From Alphaproteobacteria bacterium (GTDB taxonomy: Bacteria; Pseudomonadota; Alphaproteobacteria; Sphingomonadales; JAKSBY01): a DNA stretch of 64,000 nt. Location of the stretch: positions 62,001-126,000 of the forward strand of contig JAJFIV010000035.1 of NCBI GenBank assembly GCA_021774625.1, in the 5' to 3' direction. Below are positions 17,140 through 26,408 of this stretch, piece after piece. A program made the translations under genes and the position numbers. The notes beneath the pieces were generated by a model that saw nothing but the letters and a program-made list of their open reading frames with translations, was not told where the DNA came from and ran no database searches. Within the stretch, counting starts at the first letter, position 1. Every line of letters begins with the position of its first letter.

Positions 17140-17980
17140 CCAGCAGTTTCTTACAGGCCTCTATGGCGCTTTTCATCAGCCTTTCTGTGTGCCGGACAAA
17201 ATCCCCCGTCGCCGTCAGGGCGCTTGCCGTGCCAATTGCCGATGTAAAACCCTCGCGGTGCCAGATGCCGGGTTCGGGTAGGGTTGGCAGAATGTCCTGT
17301 TCCGGATAAGGCCAGGGGCTGACATAAAGATACGGTTCCTGATAATTGTCATCACCGGGTGAGAGCCCGGCGCCAATCGATCTTGCGTCCTCCCCGCCGC
17401 CTGGTTCCAGTTCAATCAATATGGCAATGTCAAAATGGTGAGGCCAGCACCGCACCGGCGACACCCCCTCCTGATTTTGGCGAATATCTTCCAGAAGCCC
17501 GGCAAAATAATCGAAATAGCGGCCAAGCTCCGTCAGCTCACCGGCCGATTTTCCGATCTGGTAGGCCGTCTGCCTTCCCGTTACATTGGCCGGCAATTCA
17601 TAGGGCAGCTTGCGGAATAATTTCTCGGAATCCAGTTCAAGAAGCGACAGCTGGCCGTGCAAATACTGGCCGATGTCGCCATCATTCAAACCGTCCAACA
17701 ACAAGGGGTCCGGGTCCTTTTCGTTATCCTGCCGGAGAGACAGCGAGAAATTATCAAAATTCAACCCCAGCCGGACATTGCCGGATTTTGCTGACGCTTT
17801 TCTGGTGACCAGCGCCCTGCGACCGGAATCCCATGCCAGCGCAGCATGGCTGTCGTCGCTTGCCGGATCAATATAGGCATACCCGAAACGGGCCAGCCAC
17901 TGTGCCGCCTGATGAGCAAAGAGGCGCGCCTGGACAAGATCACCGGGATTGACCGCGCCTATTTTATTATGATCCTGCAT
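17126..17980 (-). CDS. Conserved protein of unknown function
   Basis: A soluble 284-residue protein without signal peptide or membrane helix. Motifs visible are CWPHHFDIAILIELEPG and the Pro/Tyr-rich EPYLYVSPWPYPEQ. The first resembles the WPHxFD signature of DUF5996-type proteins, but I cannot assign it firmly. I start at the ATG at 17980 because GGAG lies six bases upstream; longer frames run into the upstream membrane protein gene. It overlaps that gene's 3' end by 14 bases, so they are probably co-translated. Confidence 0.75.
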   Translation of the reverse strand: MQDHNKIGAVNPGDLVQARLFAHQAAQWLARFGYAYIDPASDDSHAALAWDSGRRALVTRKASAKSGNVRLGLNFDNFSLSLRQDNEKDPDPLLLDGLNDGDIGQYLHGQLSLLELDSEKLFRKLPYELPANVTGRQTAYQIGKSAGELTELGRYFDYFAGLLEDIRQNQEGVSPVRCWPHHFDIAILIELEPGGGEDARSIGAGLSPGDDNYQEPYLYVSPWPYPEQDILPTLPEPGIWHREGFTSAIGTASALTATGDFVRHTERLMKSAIEACKKLLVKDF

Positions 17981-18434
17981 GGGATGCTCCATCTGAAATT
18001 TCTTTCTCATTGCTTTTTTGCCGGGTGGGGCGATGACGCTCCGCCCCCTCAATCTGTTCAAAAATAACATCGGCAGAACGCAGGGCCTCCAGCAGCAATT
18101 GCAAAATAGCAAAAAGCACCGCCAGCACCGCGATAAATATCAAACTTACAATAATAACGGTCAGATCGGCCTGAAGCCAGATATCAAACACGGCCAGCGC
18201 CGCCCCGAGAGCAATCAGCGCAAGGGCGCTGTAAAGAGCGATGAAGGCCCTGCGAAACCGGAGTACGCGTCCTTTCATTATTTTGAGATAATTCTTGTTA
18301 CACCCTATTTTCCCCTGGCTCACCAATTGGATCTGATTTTCCAGCTGCTGAAACCGGAAGGCGGAGGAAAGCACCAGCAGCGCGATCCCGGGGGCAACGA
18401 GAAAACCCAGCATGATATGCGTAAAATCAGGCAT
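17967..18434 (-). CDS. DUF2721-like integral membrane protein
   Basis: A 155-residue protein with one N-terminal hydrophobic segment (IMLGFLVAPGIALLVLSSAF), a basic loop (KIMKGRVLRFRRAF), and two more segments separated by a short turn, ending in a charged soluble tail. This layout matches DUF2721 proteins, whose function is unknown. Coupled to the downstream 284-residue protein. It starts about 15 bases after the stop of the Rieske-ThDP gene, so the three may form one operon. Confidence 0.7.
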   Translation of the reverse strand: MPDFTHIMLGFLVAPGIALLVLSSAFRFQQLENQIQLVSQGKIGCNKNYLKIMKGRVLRFRRAFIALYSALALIALGAALAVFDIWLQADLTVIIVSLIFIAVLAVLFAILQLLLEALRSADVIFEQIEGAERHRPTRQKSNEKEISDGASHAGS

Positions 18435-18449
18435 GGCGTGCGTCCTTTT

Positions 18450-20432
18450 CTAGACCAGTGAAACGTCTGTCATAAATTCTACAATCGCCGGGCCGTCATG
18501 CGCCAGAGCCGCCTTGACGGCGGCGTCGATATCCCGGGACTTTGTCACTTTCCAGCCCTGGCCGCCGCATATCTTGGCAAAGGCGGCAAAACTCGGATTA
18601 TGAAGCGTGGTCTGCCAGACCGGCCATTCGCCTGCCATCTGCTCCTTTGAAATTTTCCCCAGTTCGCAATTATTCAGAAGAAAATGAGTGATGTTCATTT
18701 TATATTTAACCGCTGTCGTAAATTCCGCGAGATACTGGCCAAACCCGCCGTCACCGCTGACCGAGATGACCGGGCGGCCCTTATGCGGGCCTTCGGTCTG
18801 CGTTGCCGCCCACGCGCCCATGGCCGCCGGAAAGGAAAATCCGATTGAACCCAGATAACCCGACATCAGAACGGACTGACGCTGGCATTCAAAATAACGG
18901 CCAAAGGAATAGGTGTTGTTGCCGACGTCAACCGCAATGACCGCATCCTCAGGCACAAGCCGTGAAAGGGCATCGAAAATGATGGCGGAATTCAGTCCCT
19001 TGCCGCGGTCATCAGAAAGCCGGCTTTTCTTTTCACTGCGCCAAATCTTCCAGCGGCCGGCAAGTTCTTCGCGCTGATCAATCGCCGGAAGGTCTGCCGG
19101 CAAATTATCTTTTATCAGATCCGCAGTGACCCCGATTTCGCCCCAGACCGGCACAGTCACCGGATGGCCCTTGCCGAGATGATTGGGGTCGAAATCCACC
19201 TGGATGGTGGGTTTTTTAGGCTCGATTCCGGTATGGTTGGAGAAGGACGCCCCGAAAACGAGCTGCAAATCCGATTCATTCATGAACCAGCTTGCAATCG
19301 GCGTACCGGACCGGCCGAGCACGCCTGCGGCCAGCGGGTGGCTGTCCGGAATCTGGCCCTTGCCTTTAAATGTCGTGACAATGGGCGCCCGTAGTTTTTC
19401 AGCCAGCGCAATCACCTGATCCATGCGTTCCCGGGCGCCATAACCGACAATGATCAAAGGCCGTTTGGCTTTCTGGATCTGGACAATGGCTGCATTTACT
19501 GATTCTTTTGATGGCGCTATGCGGTTGTCGGGCATCCGCCCTTCAGGGCCGGTGGCTTTTGCCCCCTCGACCGCAGGAATAACCTGAATCTCGTCGGGAA
19601 AGATGAGGGAGGAAACCTGGCGGTTGGTGATTGCCTTTTTCAGCGCCAAAGTCATAAGTTCCGCGTGGCTGCTGTCATTCAACACTACATGATTAAAGTC
19701 GGATACCGGCGCAAAGGCCGCTTTCAGATCCGCCTCCTGGAACGCGCCGGGCCCCATAACCTGGGTATTTATCTGACCCGAAAGCGCCAGAAGGGGTGCC
19801 CGGTCAACCTTCGCATCCCAAAGCCCGGTCAAAAGATTGGTTGCCCCCGGCCCGGCAATGGAAAAACAGGCCGCGGGTTTTCCCGTCAGTTTGGCGTAGC
19901 CGGAACAGGCGAAAGACGCCGCGCCTTCGTGGCGGACGCCAATATAGGTCAGTTTACCCTTGGCTTCCTGGCGCCTGAGAGCTTCCGCAAGCCCAAGATT
20001 GGAATGGCCGACAATGCCAAAAACATGGGTGATGCCCCAGTTGACCATTGTTTCCGCCATGACATCGCTGATGGTCCGGGGGCTTTCCGGTTCCGGCTCG
20101 ATGCCGACATAAATCCCGTCTTCGCGCACTTCGACCGGGAACATCTGCTGTCCGGCGTCTTCGTGCCCGCCCGGCGGCTTTCCGGTCAAGGGGTGAAAAT
20201 CCCAGCCATGCCAGGGACAGCGCAGCCAGCATTCCTCATTTTCCCCTATTTCGATGGCTCCTTCACCCAGCGGGCCGCCCTGATGGGGGCAGTGATTGTC
20301 CATTGCCGCAAATTGGCCATCGAAATGGACCAGGGCAAGAAACTTCGTCCCGGCGGTGACAGTTATGACCCGCCCTTCACCCAGTTCATCGCGCGCGGCC
20401 ACCCGAAACCATTCTTTTTTGTCCTCTGCCAC
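18450..20432 (-). CDS. Rieske [2Fe-2S] domain fused to ThDP-dependent enzyme
   Basis: Residues 1-110 form a Rieske domain: cluster ligands C48, H50 in HCPHQGGPLGEG and C72, H75 in RCPWHGWDF. Residues ~118-660 are a complete acetolactate synthase/pyruvate oxidase-type enzyme: the N-terminal Pyr domain with the catalytic Glu (E169) in VRHEGAASFA, a central domain, and the C-terminal PP domain with VSGDGGFGQYLAEF and a later NN. The start is a GTG at 20432 with AAAGGGA about eight bases upstream; an ATG at 20468 would add 12 residues. Likely a decarboxylase or oxidase of a 2-oxoacid using a built-in electron relay; substrate unknown. Confidence 0.88.
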   Translation of the reverse strand: MAEDKKEWFRVAARDELGEGRVITVTAGTKFLALVHFDGQFAAMDNHCPHQGGPLGEGAIEIGENEECWLRCPWHGWDFHPLTGKPPGGHEDAGQQMFPVEVREDGIYVGIEPEPESPRTISDVMAETMVNWGITHVFGIVGHSNLGLAEALRRQEAKGKLTYIGVRHEGAASFACSGYAKLTGKPAACFSIAGPGATNLLTGLWDAKVDRAPLLALSGQINTQVMGPGAFQEADLKAAFAPVSDFNHVVLNDSSHAELMTLALKKAITNRQVSSLIFPDEIQVIPAVEGAKATGPEGRMPDNRIAPSKESVNAAIVQIQKAKRPLIIVGYGARERMDQVIALAEKLRAPIVTTFKGKGQIPDSHPLAAGVLGRSGTPIASWFMNESDLQLVFGASFSNHTGIEPKKPTIQVDFDPNHLGKGHPVTVPVWGEIGVTADLIKDNLPADLPAIDQREELAGRWKIWRSEKKSRLSDDRGKGLNSAIIFDALSRLVPEDAVIAVDVGNNTYSFGRYFECQRQSVLMSGYLGSIGFSFPAAMGAWAATQTEGPHKGRPVISVSGDGGFGQYLAEFTTAVKYKMNITHFLLNNCELGKISKEQMAGEWPVWQTTLHNPSFAAFAKICGGQGWKVTKSRDIDAAVKAALAHDGPAIVEFMTDVSLV

Positions 20433-20641
20433 GCATAGTTCCCTTTCTGTTTGTGATGCCGGCCTCAATCTATCGGCAAGCCTATCCTTTTTTTGATAAA
20501 CTTGTCATCCCGGTTTATCGTGACAGTATAGTGAATGGTGGCGTGTGGCGAAGCAACCTGTTCTCCGTCCGTCTCGAAGAATGGAGGATTGAGCCTGAGG
20601 GTTTCTCTGATATAGTCTTCCGGAAATACCGGAGCGGGCAT

Positions 20642-20770
20642 ATGATCAGAGCCATCATCACGACCGGCGAAGACGATGCCGCCCGGCTTGTCGCGGCGAT
20701 GTTGAGTGACACGCCCGTTATTGATGGTCTGAAGTCATTGACGGACGGCATTGGCGGCCGGGAAAAATAA
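20642..20770 (+). CDS. Possible 42-residue small protein
   Basis: An ORF from ATG 20642 to the TAA at 20768-20770, with GGAG eight bases upstream. Its stop overlaps the AAGGAG ribosome site of the patatin-like gene, a layout seen for coupled genes. The peptide has a mixed hydrophobic/acidic make-up with no recognisable motif. It could be a leader ORF or chance; I do not recognise it. Confidence 0.4.
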   Translation: MIRAIITTGEDDAARLVAAMLSDTPVIDGLKSLTDGIGGREK

Positions 20771-20786
20771 GGAGCGGGTCCAGCGT

Positions 20787-23183
20787 ATGCGGGAAAAGGA
20801 ACTCAGGCTCGCCCTTGTCTGCTTTGGCGGCGTATCGCTTGCCGTTTACATGCACGGGGTTACCAAGGAAATCCAAAAGCTCGCCCGGGCATCCAAGATT
20901 TACCATGCCGCCCCTGACAGACCTCCCCGTGAAGGTTACGGGGAAATGAATGATGATCCGGCCCGCGAAACTGATACCGAGGCCGTCTATTTCGATTTTC
21001 TGCGCGAAATAGGGAAGTCTCTTGATTTTCGTATCATTGTCGACGTGGTCGCCGGGGCGTCCGCGGGGGGTATCAATGGTATTTTCCTGGCTAGGGCGCT
21101 GGCTCATGACCTTCCTCTCGACAGTCACCGGAAAATGTGGCTGGAGCGCGCCGACGTCCTGAAACTGATGGACCAGAACGCGATCGCAGGGCGCTGGAGC
21201 AAGATTTATATGCAGCCATTTTTATGGCTGATGAACTGGCGGCGTTTTGGCCGGGTTGCTCCCGATATCGAAACCCGCACAAAGCTTTCGATCTTTCTGC
21301 GCTCCCGCTGGTTCAAGCCGCCCTTTTCCGGCGATTATATGACAAAAATTTTGTTGGATGCCTGCGAAAGCATGGGCGAGGGCAGGACAGAGGCCTCCTC
21401 CCTTCTGCCTTCTGGTCAAAGGCTCGATCTTTTTGTCAGTGTGACGGATTTTTATGGTTATGGCGATTCCATCCCTCTGCATGATCCGCCAACCATCCGG
21501 GAGCGGGAACACCGTCATGTTCTGAAATTCGTCTATCGCAGACCGGCGGGGCAGGAGGCGCAAAGCGAGTTTAACCGCAATTATATACCTGGCCTGGTGT
21601 TTGCCGCCCGGGCAACCTCCTCCTTTCCCGGGGCTTTTCCGCCGGTACAGATATCAGAAATCGACCGGGTATTAAAAAAGCAGAATAAAAAATGGCCAAC
21701 CCGGGAAGACTTCCTCGCCAGCAAGTTTGAGCCGCTGCATGCTGCGGGGGATAATCCACTCACCACCTCCTTTATCGACGGCAGTGTGGTCAATAACAAA
21801 CCATTTGCCGAAGCCATAAGCGCGTTAAGCGGCCGCCCGGCGCATCGCGAGGTTGATCGCCGCATCGTCTATATTGATCCCAATCCTGACCGCAGCATTC
21901 CGAAGCCTGGGGCAAAACCGCCCGGTTTTTTTCGCACCCTTCGCGGCGCTCTTTCTGATATTCCCCGGAATGAGCCGATCCGCGACGAGCTTGCCTGGAT
22001 CAACACTTTCAGCAACAGGGTCAGACGGGTGCGCCAGGTCTTCGAAAGCACCCGTCCGCATATTACGTCCCTGGTGCAGGGGTTGATTGATGCCGCCGAT
22101 ATGCGGGCGCCCAACCAGGACACTTTTAAAAAATGGCGCTCGGACGCCAACACCGCCGCGGCCCAGCAGGCCGGTTACGCCTATTCGAGCTATGTGCATC
22201 TCAAAATTATGGGGGTCCTGGAAAGCCTGACCAAGCTGATTGCCGACCAGTGCGGCTGTATCCATGATTTAAGCAGGCGGCGGGAACTCAGCATCATGCT
22301 GGAACAATGGGCGCATGATCAGGGAATACTCCCCGTCGGCAACGTGCCGGCCGATCACGAAATTATTGATCCTGACAAACAATTTCCCTGGGTGCGGTTT
22401 TTACGCAGCTTTGATGTGAATTTCCGTATTCGCCGGATCCGGCTGGTGATCCGCCGTCTCAACGAACTTTATCACGAAATCCCCGTTGGTGAAGCCTGCA
22501 TCGTTGATTCCGATTGTCTGAATGAATTTAAAACGACCCTCTATGAAATCCTTGATCTGTTTGAGCAAAGATGGCGCCGCGATTTTCATCAGAAGGTCAT
22601 CGGCGGCCTAGCGCAGGCATTGCTGGAAAATAAGGACCTCAGTGTTCTGAATGACCTTGTGGAAAAGACCGGAAACAATATGACTCTGAAAGAGCTGGAC
22701 CTGAAGATCGATGAGATTTTCAGCGTCATGGCGCTTAATTATCTGCCCGAAGTAGCACGCAAGGAACTGATTCCGATTTATATCGGTTTCGCTTTTTTTG
22801 ATGTTCTGACCTTTCCGACCATGCAGTGGGAGGAAGTCAGCGAGCTTGACGAAATCAATGTCGACCGTATCAGCCCTGAAGATGCCACCGCAATTCGTAA
22901 AGGCGGCGCGAAGGCGACATTGCGCGGCATCCGGCTCGGTCATTTTGGCGCTTTTTTCAGCCGGAAGGACCGGGAGAATGATTATCTTTGGGGGCGGCTG
23001 CATGCGACGGACCGGCTGGTGGATATCGTTATGAGTTCGGTCCGGGAAAAATCAGACGTCGATATTGACGTGGATAATTTCAAGAGGCGTCTCTTTCACG
23101 CCATTCTGGATACGGAAAAAGATCACCTCCCCAGTTGTGAGGGTTTGATCGCCTCCCTGCGCCGCGAAATCGGCGCAGCGTAA
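20787..23183 (+). CDS. Patatin-like phospholipase (TIGR03607/DUF3376 type)
   Basis: A 798-residue protein with a patatin fold at the N-terminus: the G-rich LVCFGGVSLAVYMHGVTKEI segment (oxyanion hole), the nucleophile S92 in GASAGG and the catalytic D331 in FIDGSVVNNKPF. The long C-terminal half is helical and resembles DUF3376 of the patatin-related TIGR03607 family. It would hydrolyse lipid acyl esters. I start at the ATG at 20787, with AAGGAG 12 bases upstream. The gene converges on recQ. Confidence 0.85.
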   Translation: MREKELRLALVCFGGVSLAVYMHGVTKEIQKLARASKIYHAAPDRPPREGYGEMNDDPARETDTEAVYFDFLREIGKSLDFRIIVDVVAGASAGGINGIFLARALAHDLPLDSHRKMWLERADVLKLMDQNAIAGRWSKIYMQPFLWLMNWRRFGRVAPDIETRTKLSIFLRSRWFKPPFSGDYMTKILLDACESMGEGRTEASSLLPSGQRLDLFVSVTDFYGYGDSIPLHDPPTIREREHRHVLKFVYRRPAGQEAQSEFNRNYIPGLVFAARATSSFPGAFPPVQISEIDRVLKKQNKKWPTREDFLASKFEPLHAAGDNPLTTSFIDGSVVNNKPFAEAISALSGRPAHREVDRRIVYIDPNPDRSIPKPGAKPPGFFRTLRGALSDIPRNEPIRDELAWINTFSNRVRRVRQVFESTRPHITSLVQGLIDAADMRAPNQDTFKKWRSDANTAAAQQAGYAYSSYVHLKIMGVLESLTKLIADQCGCIHDLSRRRELSIMLEQWAHDQGILPVGNVPADHEIIDPDKQFPWVRFLRSFDVNFRIRRIRLVIRRLNELYHEIPVGEACIVDSDCLNEFKTTLYEILDLFEQRWRRDFHQKVIGGLAQALLENKDLSVLNDLVEKTGNNMTLKELDLKIDEIFSVMALNYLPEVARKELIPIYIGFAFFDVLTFPTMQWEEVSELDEINVDRISPEDATAIRKGGAKATLRGIRLGHFGAFFSRKDRENDYLWGRLHATDRLVDIVMSSVREKSDVDIDVDNFKRRLFHAILDTEKDHLPSCEGLIASLRREIGAA

Positions 23184-23240
23184 CTTCTCCTGCCAGCCTC
23201 AGCAAGATGTCATCAATCGAAAAGACTGGATATACAAGAT

Positions 23241-25073
23241 TTACGAGAGGGCTATGCCATGGTCCCGGATGAATTTGATAAACCGGGGGCCAAATTCTTC
23301 CCTCTTGGCTGCGCCGACGCCATAGATTTCGCCAAACTGATCGAGATCCGCGGGTTTGCGAACGGCCATATCCACCAGGCTTTTATCCGAAAAGATAATA
23401 TAAGCGGGGACAGAGCGTTCCGATGCAATATCTCTGCGATATTCTTTGAGCGCCAGGAACAGGGCCTCGGCACTTTCCGGCATTGCCGCTGCCCGCTGCC
23501 TGCGTGACTTCTTCGGTTTAAGCGTCCCGGCTTTCTTTGAAAGAACGTCCGGGCGATAGCGAAAGTCTGCTTGGCCTTTCAGCAGATGGCGGCCCGGGTC
23601 CGTAATCTTCAGCGAGCCATATTCCATATCGGCAATGATAAATCCACGGGCCATGAGCTGCCTGGCAATGGACTTCCATTCATTAACGCCCAACGCGCTT
23701 CCAACGCCAAATGTGGGGAGAAGGTGATGCCGCAGCTGTTCCACCCGCGCGGTTTTACTGCCGCGGACAATATCGACAATATGACCGATCCCGAAATTCT
23801 GGCCGGTGCGGTAGATCGCCGAAAGAAGTTTTTGCGCCAGCTCCATCGCCTCGACCGTCTCATGCGGATGGTCACATAAATCGCACTTGCCGCAGGCCGT
23901 GAAACCCACTTCCTCACCGAAATAGCGCAGCAGGGAAACCCGCCGGCATTCCGGCGCTTCGCAAAAAGCCAGCAGAGCGTTCAGCCGCTGATGACCGCGC
24001 CTTTTATGACTTCCGGCGGCGTCTTCATTTTCGATAAACATGCGGCGCATGCGGATATCTTCCATGCCATAGAGCATGTGGGCGACGGCGGGCGCCCCGT
24101 CGCGGCCGGCGCGGCCGATTTCCTGATAATAGGCTTCCAGGGATGCCGGAAGGTCGGTGTGAAAGACAAAGCGGATATCCGCTTTGTCGATGCCCATGCC
24201 AAAAGCGATGGTCGCCACCATGATCAGGTCCGGCTCCGCCATGAAACGGTTGAGATGCTCTTCGCGCAGTCCGGCCGGCATCCCCGCATGATAGGTGAGG
24301 GCGTTATAGCCCGCTTCCGTCAGACTGCGCGCCGCTTCTTCGGTCTTTTTGCGGGACAGGCAATAAATGATGCCATTCTCCTGCCGCCGGTCTTTCAAAA
24401 ACCTCAGTAACTGCTGCTTCCAGCCCCTTTTGATTTCCACATTCAGTGCAATATTGGGCCGGTCAAAACCCGTGAGGTAAGTCCGGACATTGTCCGAAAA
24501 AATCTTTTCACAGATTTGTTCGCGGGTCGCCTGATCCGCCGTTGCCGTTAACGCAATGATCGGGATATGCGGGAATCTTTTATGGAGCCCGGAAAGCGCC
24601 TCATATTCCGGGCGAAAAGCCGCCCCCCACTGGGAAATGCAATGCGCCTCATCAATGGCGAAGAGATCAACCTTGATATTCTCAACGGTTTCCATCATTT
24701 GCGCCGTCATCAGTTTTTCCGGCGACACATAAAGCAGCTTTAATACCCCTTCGCGTATCTTTCGCCAGATATCCTGATCATCTTCGAGCCTGTTATTGGA
24801 ATTCAAGGTTGCCGCTTCGATGCCCAGTATGCGGAGCGCCTGCACCTGATTCTGCATCAGGGAAATCAGGGGCGATACAACGATGGTCAGGCCGCCGCCC
24901 ATCAGGGCCGGCATCTGGAAACACAGCGATTTTCCCGCCCCGGTCGGCATGACCGCCAGGACATTCTTTCCGGCAGCAATATCCGTTATGATGTCGGCCT
25001 GCCGGCCCCGAAATTCTTCGTATCCGAACACGTCTTTCAAAAGCGTTTTTGCAGAATTCCGTCGCATTACCAT
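23241..25073 (-). CDS. recQ: ATP-dependent DNA helicase RecQ
   Basis: 3'-5' DNA helicase. Walker A MPTGAGKS is at residues 42-49, the DEAH box in FAIDEAHCISQWG, and motif VI in QEIGRAGRDG. The zinc-binding region has CRRVSLLRYFGE followed by CGKCDLC, then the RQC winged helix, and an HRDC domain at the C-terminus (ALFLALKEYRRDIAS...). About 610 aa from the ATG at 25073, matching E. coli RecQ. The longer frame to 25244 is unsupported. Confidence 0.95.
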   Translation of the reverse strand: MVMRRNSAKTLLKDVFGYEEFRGRQADIITDIAAGKNVLAVMPTGAGKSLCFQMPALMGGGLTIVVSPLISLMQNQVQALRILGIEAATLNSNNRLEDDQDIWRKIREGVLKLLYVSPEKLMTAQMMETVENIKVDLFAIDEAHCISQWGAAFRPEYEALSGLHKRFPHIPIIALTATADQATREQICEKIFSDNVRTYLTGFDRPNIALNVEIKRGWKQQLLRFLKDRRQENGIIYCLSRKKTEEAARSLTEAGYNALTYHAGMPAGLREEHLNRFMAEPDLIMVATIAFGMGIDKADIRFVFHTDLPASLEAYYQEIGRAGRDGAPAVAHMLYGMEDIRMRRMFIENEDAAGSHKRRGHQRLNALLAFCEAPECRRVSLLRYFGEEVGFTACGKCDLCDHPHETVEAMELAQKLLSAIYRTGQNFGIGHIVDIVRGSKTARVEQLRHHLLPTFGVGSALGVNEWKSIARQLMARGFIIADMEYGSLKITDPGRHLLKGQADFRYRPDVLSKKAGTLKPKKSRRQRAAAMPESAEALFLALKEYRRDIASERSVPAYIIFSDKSLVDMAVRKPADLDQFGEIYGVGAAKREEFGPRFIKFIRDHGIALS

Positions 25074-25282
25074 TCCATCGGGCCCGACCCTCAATGCGAA
25101 TATGATAGACGGCTTTTGCGGGAAGCTGTACCGGAAATATGATCGCAAATGTTTGGCGGATAGAGCGCCGAAATCATTCTTGCAAAAATTGCGGCTTTTA
25201 TCTTTTGTTCCGCTATTATTGGTGACCTCAATCGGTCGCCGCAACGCTTATTGTTTGAACGAACGGAAGGAGCGTTTGCAAG

Positions 25283-25426
25283 ATGACGAGAAGAGCACGG
25301 CGGGTTTTCACGCCGGATCGCGAAGAGGTTTCCCGTGGATTGGCGACCCGCATCAGCCGTGCCCCGTCCACGGTCGCCCGCGAGATCAAGCGTAATGGCG
25401 GGCGTGCACAGAGGCCGCTCGCATGA
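25283..25426 (+). pseudogene. IS30-family transposase N-terminal remnant
   Basis: A 47-codon frame with a good ribosome site (GGAAGGAGCG upstream of ATG 25283). It reads PDREEVSRGLATRISRAPST then VAREIKRNGG, which is the helix-turn-helix start of IS30-type transposases (REEISRGL...RAPSTVSREIxRNGG). Compared with the usual form it lacks about ten residues between SRGLA and the RAPST helix, and it stops after RPLA, so only a broken 5' fragment remains. No inverted terminal repeats were recognised. Confidence 0.75.
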
Positions 25427-25466
25427 TGTCCGCAATCGGCGATGAACGGGACGTAAACGTCGAATT

Positions 25467-26096
25467 TTATCGGGGAAGTTTCGGCTTGGATTGCTCAATT
25501 CCTGGCCGTTTTGAAATTGTTTCCCACCATTGAGAGAGTTTGGAATAGGACCTGAGGAGTTTCGCGCCTTCTGGCGCCATTTCGAAGTATGAAATCATAG
25601 GTCCCAGATGAATATCGGCCAGAGACAACTGACCTGTTTTCAGGAGCCCTTGCTCCGTGACCAGTTCATTTAGAGCAGCAAGCACTTTCGGAGAAGCATC
25701 TAACCCGCATGCCAGCTCTGACTGATCTGCTTCCAAACCGAATGCCTTTTTGAAAAAGCCATGACTTGATACCTGCCTGACCAATGGCCAATACGCATAG
25801 CTATCAATGATGTTGATGATTTGATCGGACCGGGCGCGCTCTTGAACATCTACTGGCTGGAGAGACGGCCCCGGAAAGGCTGAATCAAGAAATCGCGTAA
25901 TGGCGCTTGTCTCATAGACCTGGAAGCCATTGTGAATAAGGAGAGGTACCTTTCCAAATGGGTGTGCCGGATGACCTGTCTCGGAAAAAGGGTTCACCTC
26001 GATGAGGCGATACTCCACACCTTTTTCGAACAACGCAAATCTAGCGATCCATGTGTAAACGCTATAGCAATATCCGTGCAATTCCGTTTCCGTCAT
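25467..26096 (-). CDS. Glutathione S-transferase family protein
   Basis: Thioredoxin-like N-terminal domain (GYCYSVYTWIARFALFEKGV, then HPFGKVPLLIHNGFQVYETSAITRFLD, where the cis-Pro and the ES/ET glutathione-binding pair are recognisable) and an all-helical C-terminal domain. Length 209 aa is typical. The N-terminal Y/S environment suggests a Tyr or Ser catalytic residue. Its base composition looks lower in GC than its neighbours and it lies beside an IS30 remnant, so it may be acquired. Substrate unknown. Confidence 0.82.
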   Translation of the reverse strand: MTETELHGYCYSVYTWIARFALFEKGVEYRLIEVNPFSETGHPAHPFGKVPLLIHNGFQVYETSAITRFLDSAFPGPSLQPVDVQERARSDQIINIIDSYAYWPLVRQVSSHGFFKKAFGLEADQSELACGLDASPKVLAALNELVTEQGLLKTGQLSLADIHLGPMISYFEMAPEGAKLLRSYSKLSQWWETISKRPGIEQSKPKLPR

Positions 26097-26408
26097 GACG
26101 TTAGACTATAAACCTTACGAAAGTTTCGCAATGCCTCTTCTGACCGAGAGGATACGAAGCGAGCGACCGCTTGAGGCCGCCTTCTATATTGGAATATTCT
26201 AAAATACAGAATAATATATTTTCCTGCCAGAGAGCCCCTTTGATAAAACTCCGTTCGGGCTGGCCCGGTTGAAGCCCGGACAGGCCCGAGCGCGTCGAAG
26301 GGCCCGGGGCAAACGGTCATTTTTGTTTTGTGATCCCGTTAAGACCGGGTGAGGCTTGAAAAAAAACCTCTTTAAACTTCAGGCCTGACGCCCCCGCCCA
26401 GCACGGTC
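26097..26408. other. Gap with a REP-like palindromic stretch
   Basis: No gene is supported here. Bases 26251-26310 are GC-rich and read like the dispersed CCCTTCGAC-type intergenic repeats of alphaproteobacteria (reverse strand gives CCCTTCGACGCGCTCGGG). The rest is AT-rich with no clear signal. Confidence 0.4.

Noticed and set aside
26093-26320. 75-codon minus-strand ORF beside the GST gene
   Set aside because: It runs through the REP-like repeat (the reading GPFDALGPVRASTGP is what such repeats give in this frame); not a gene.
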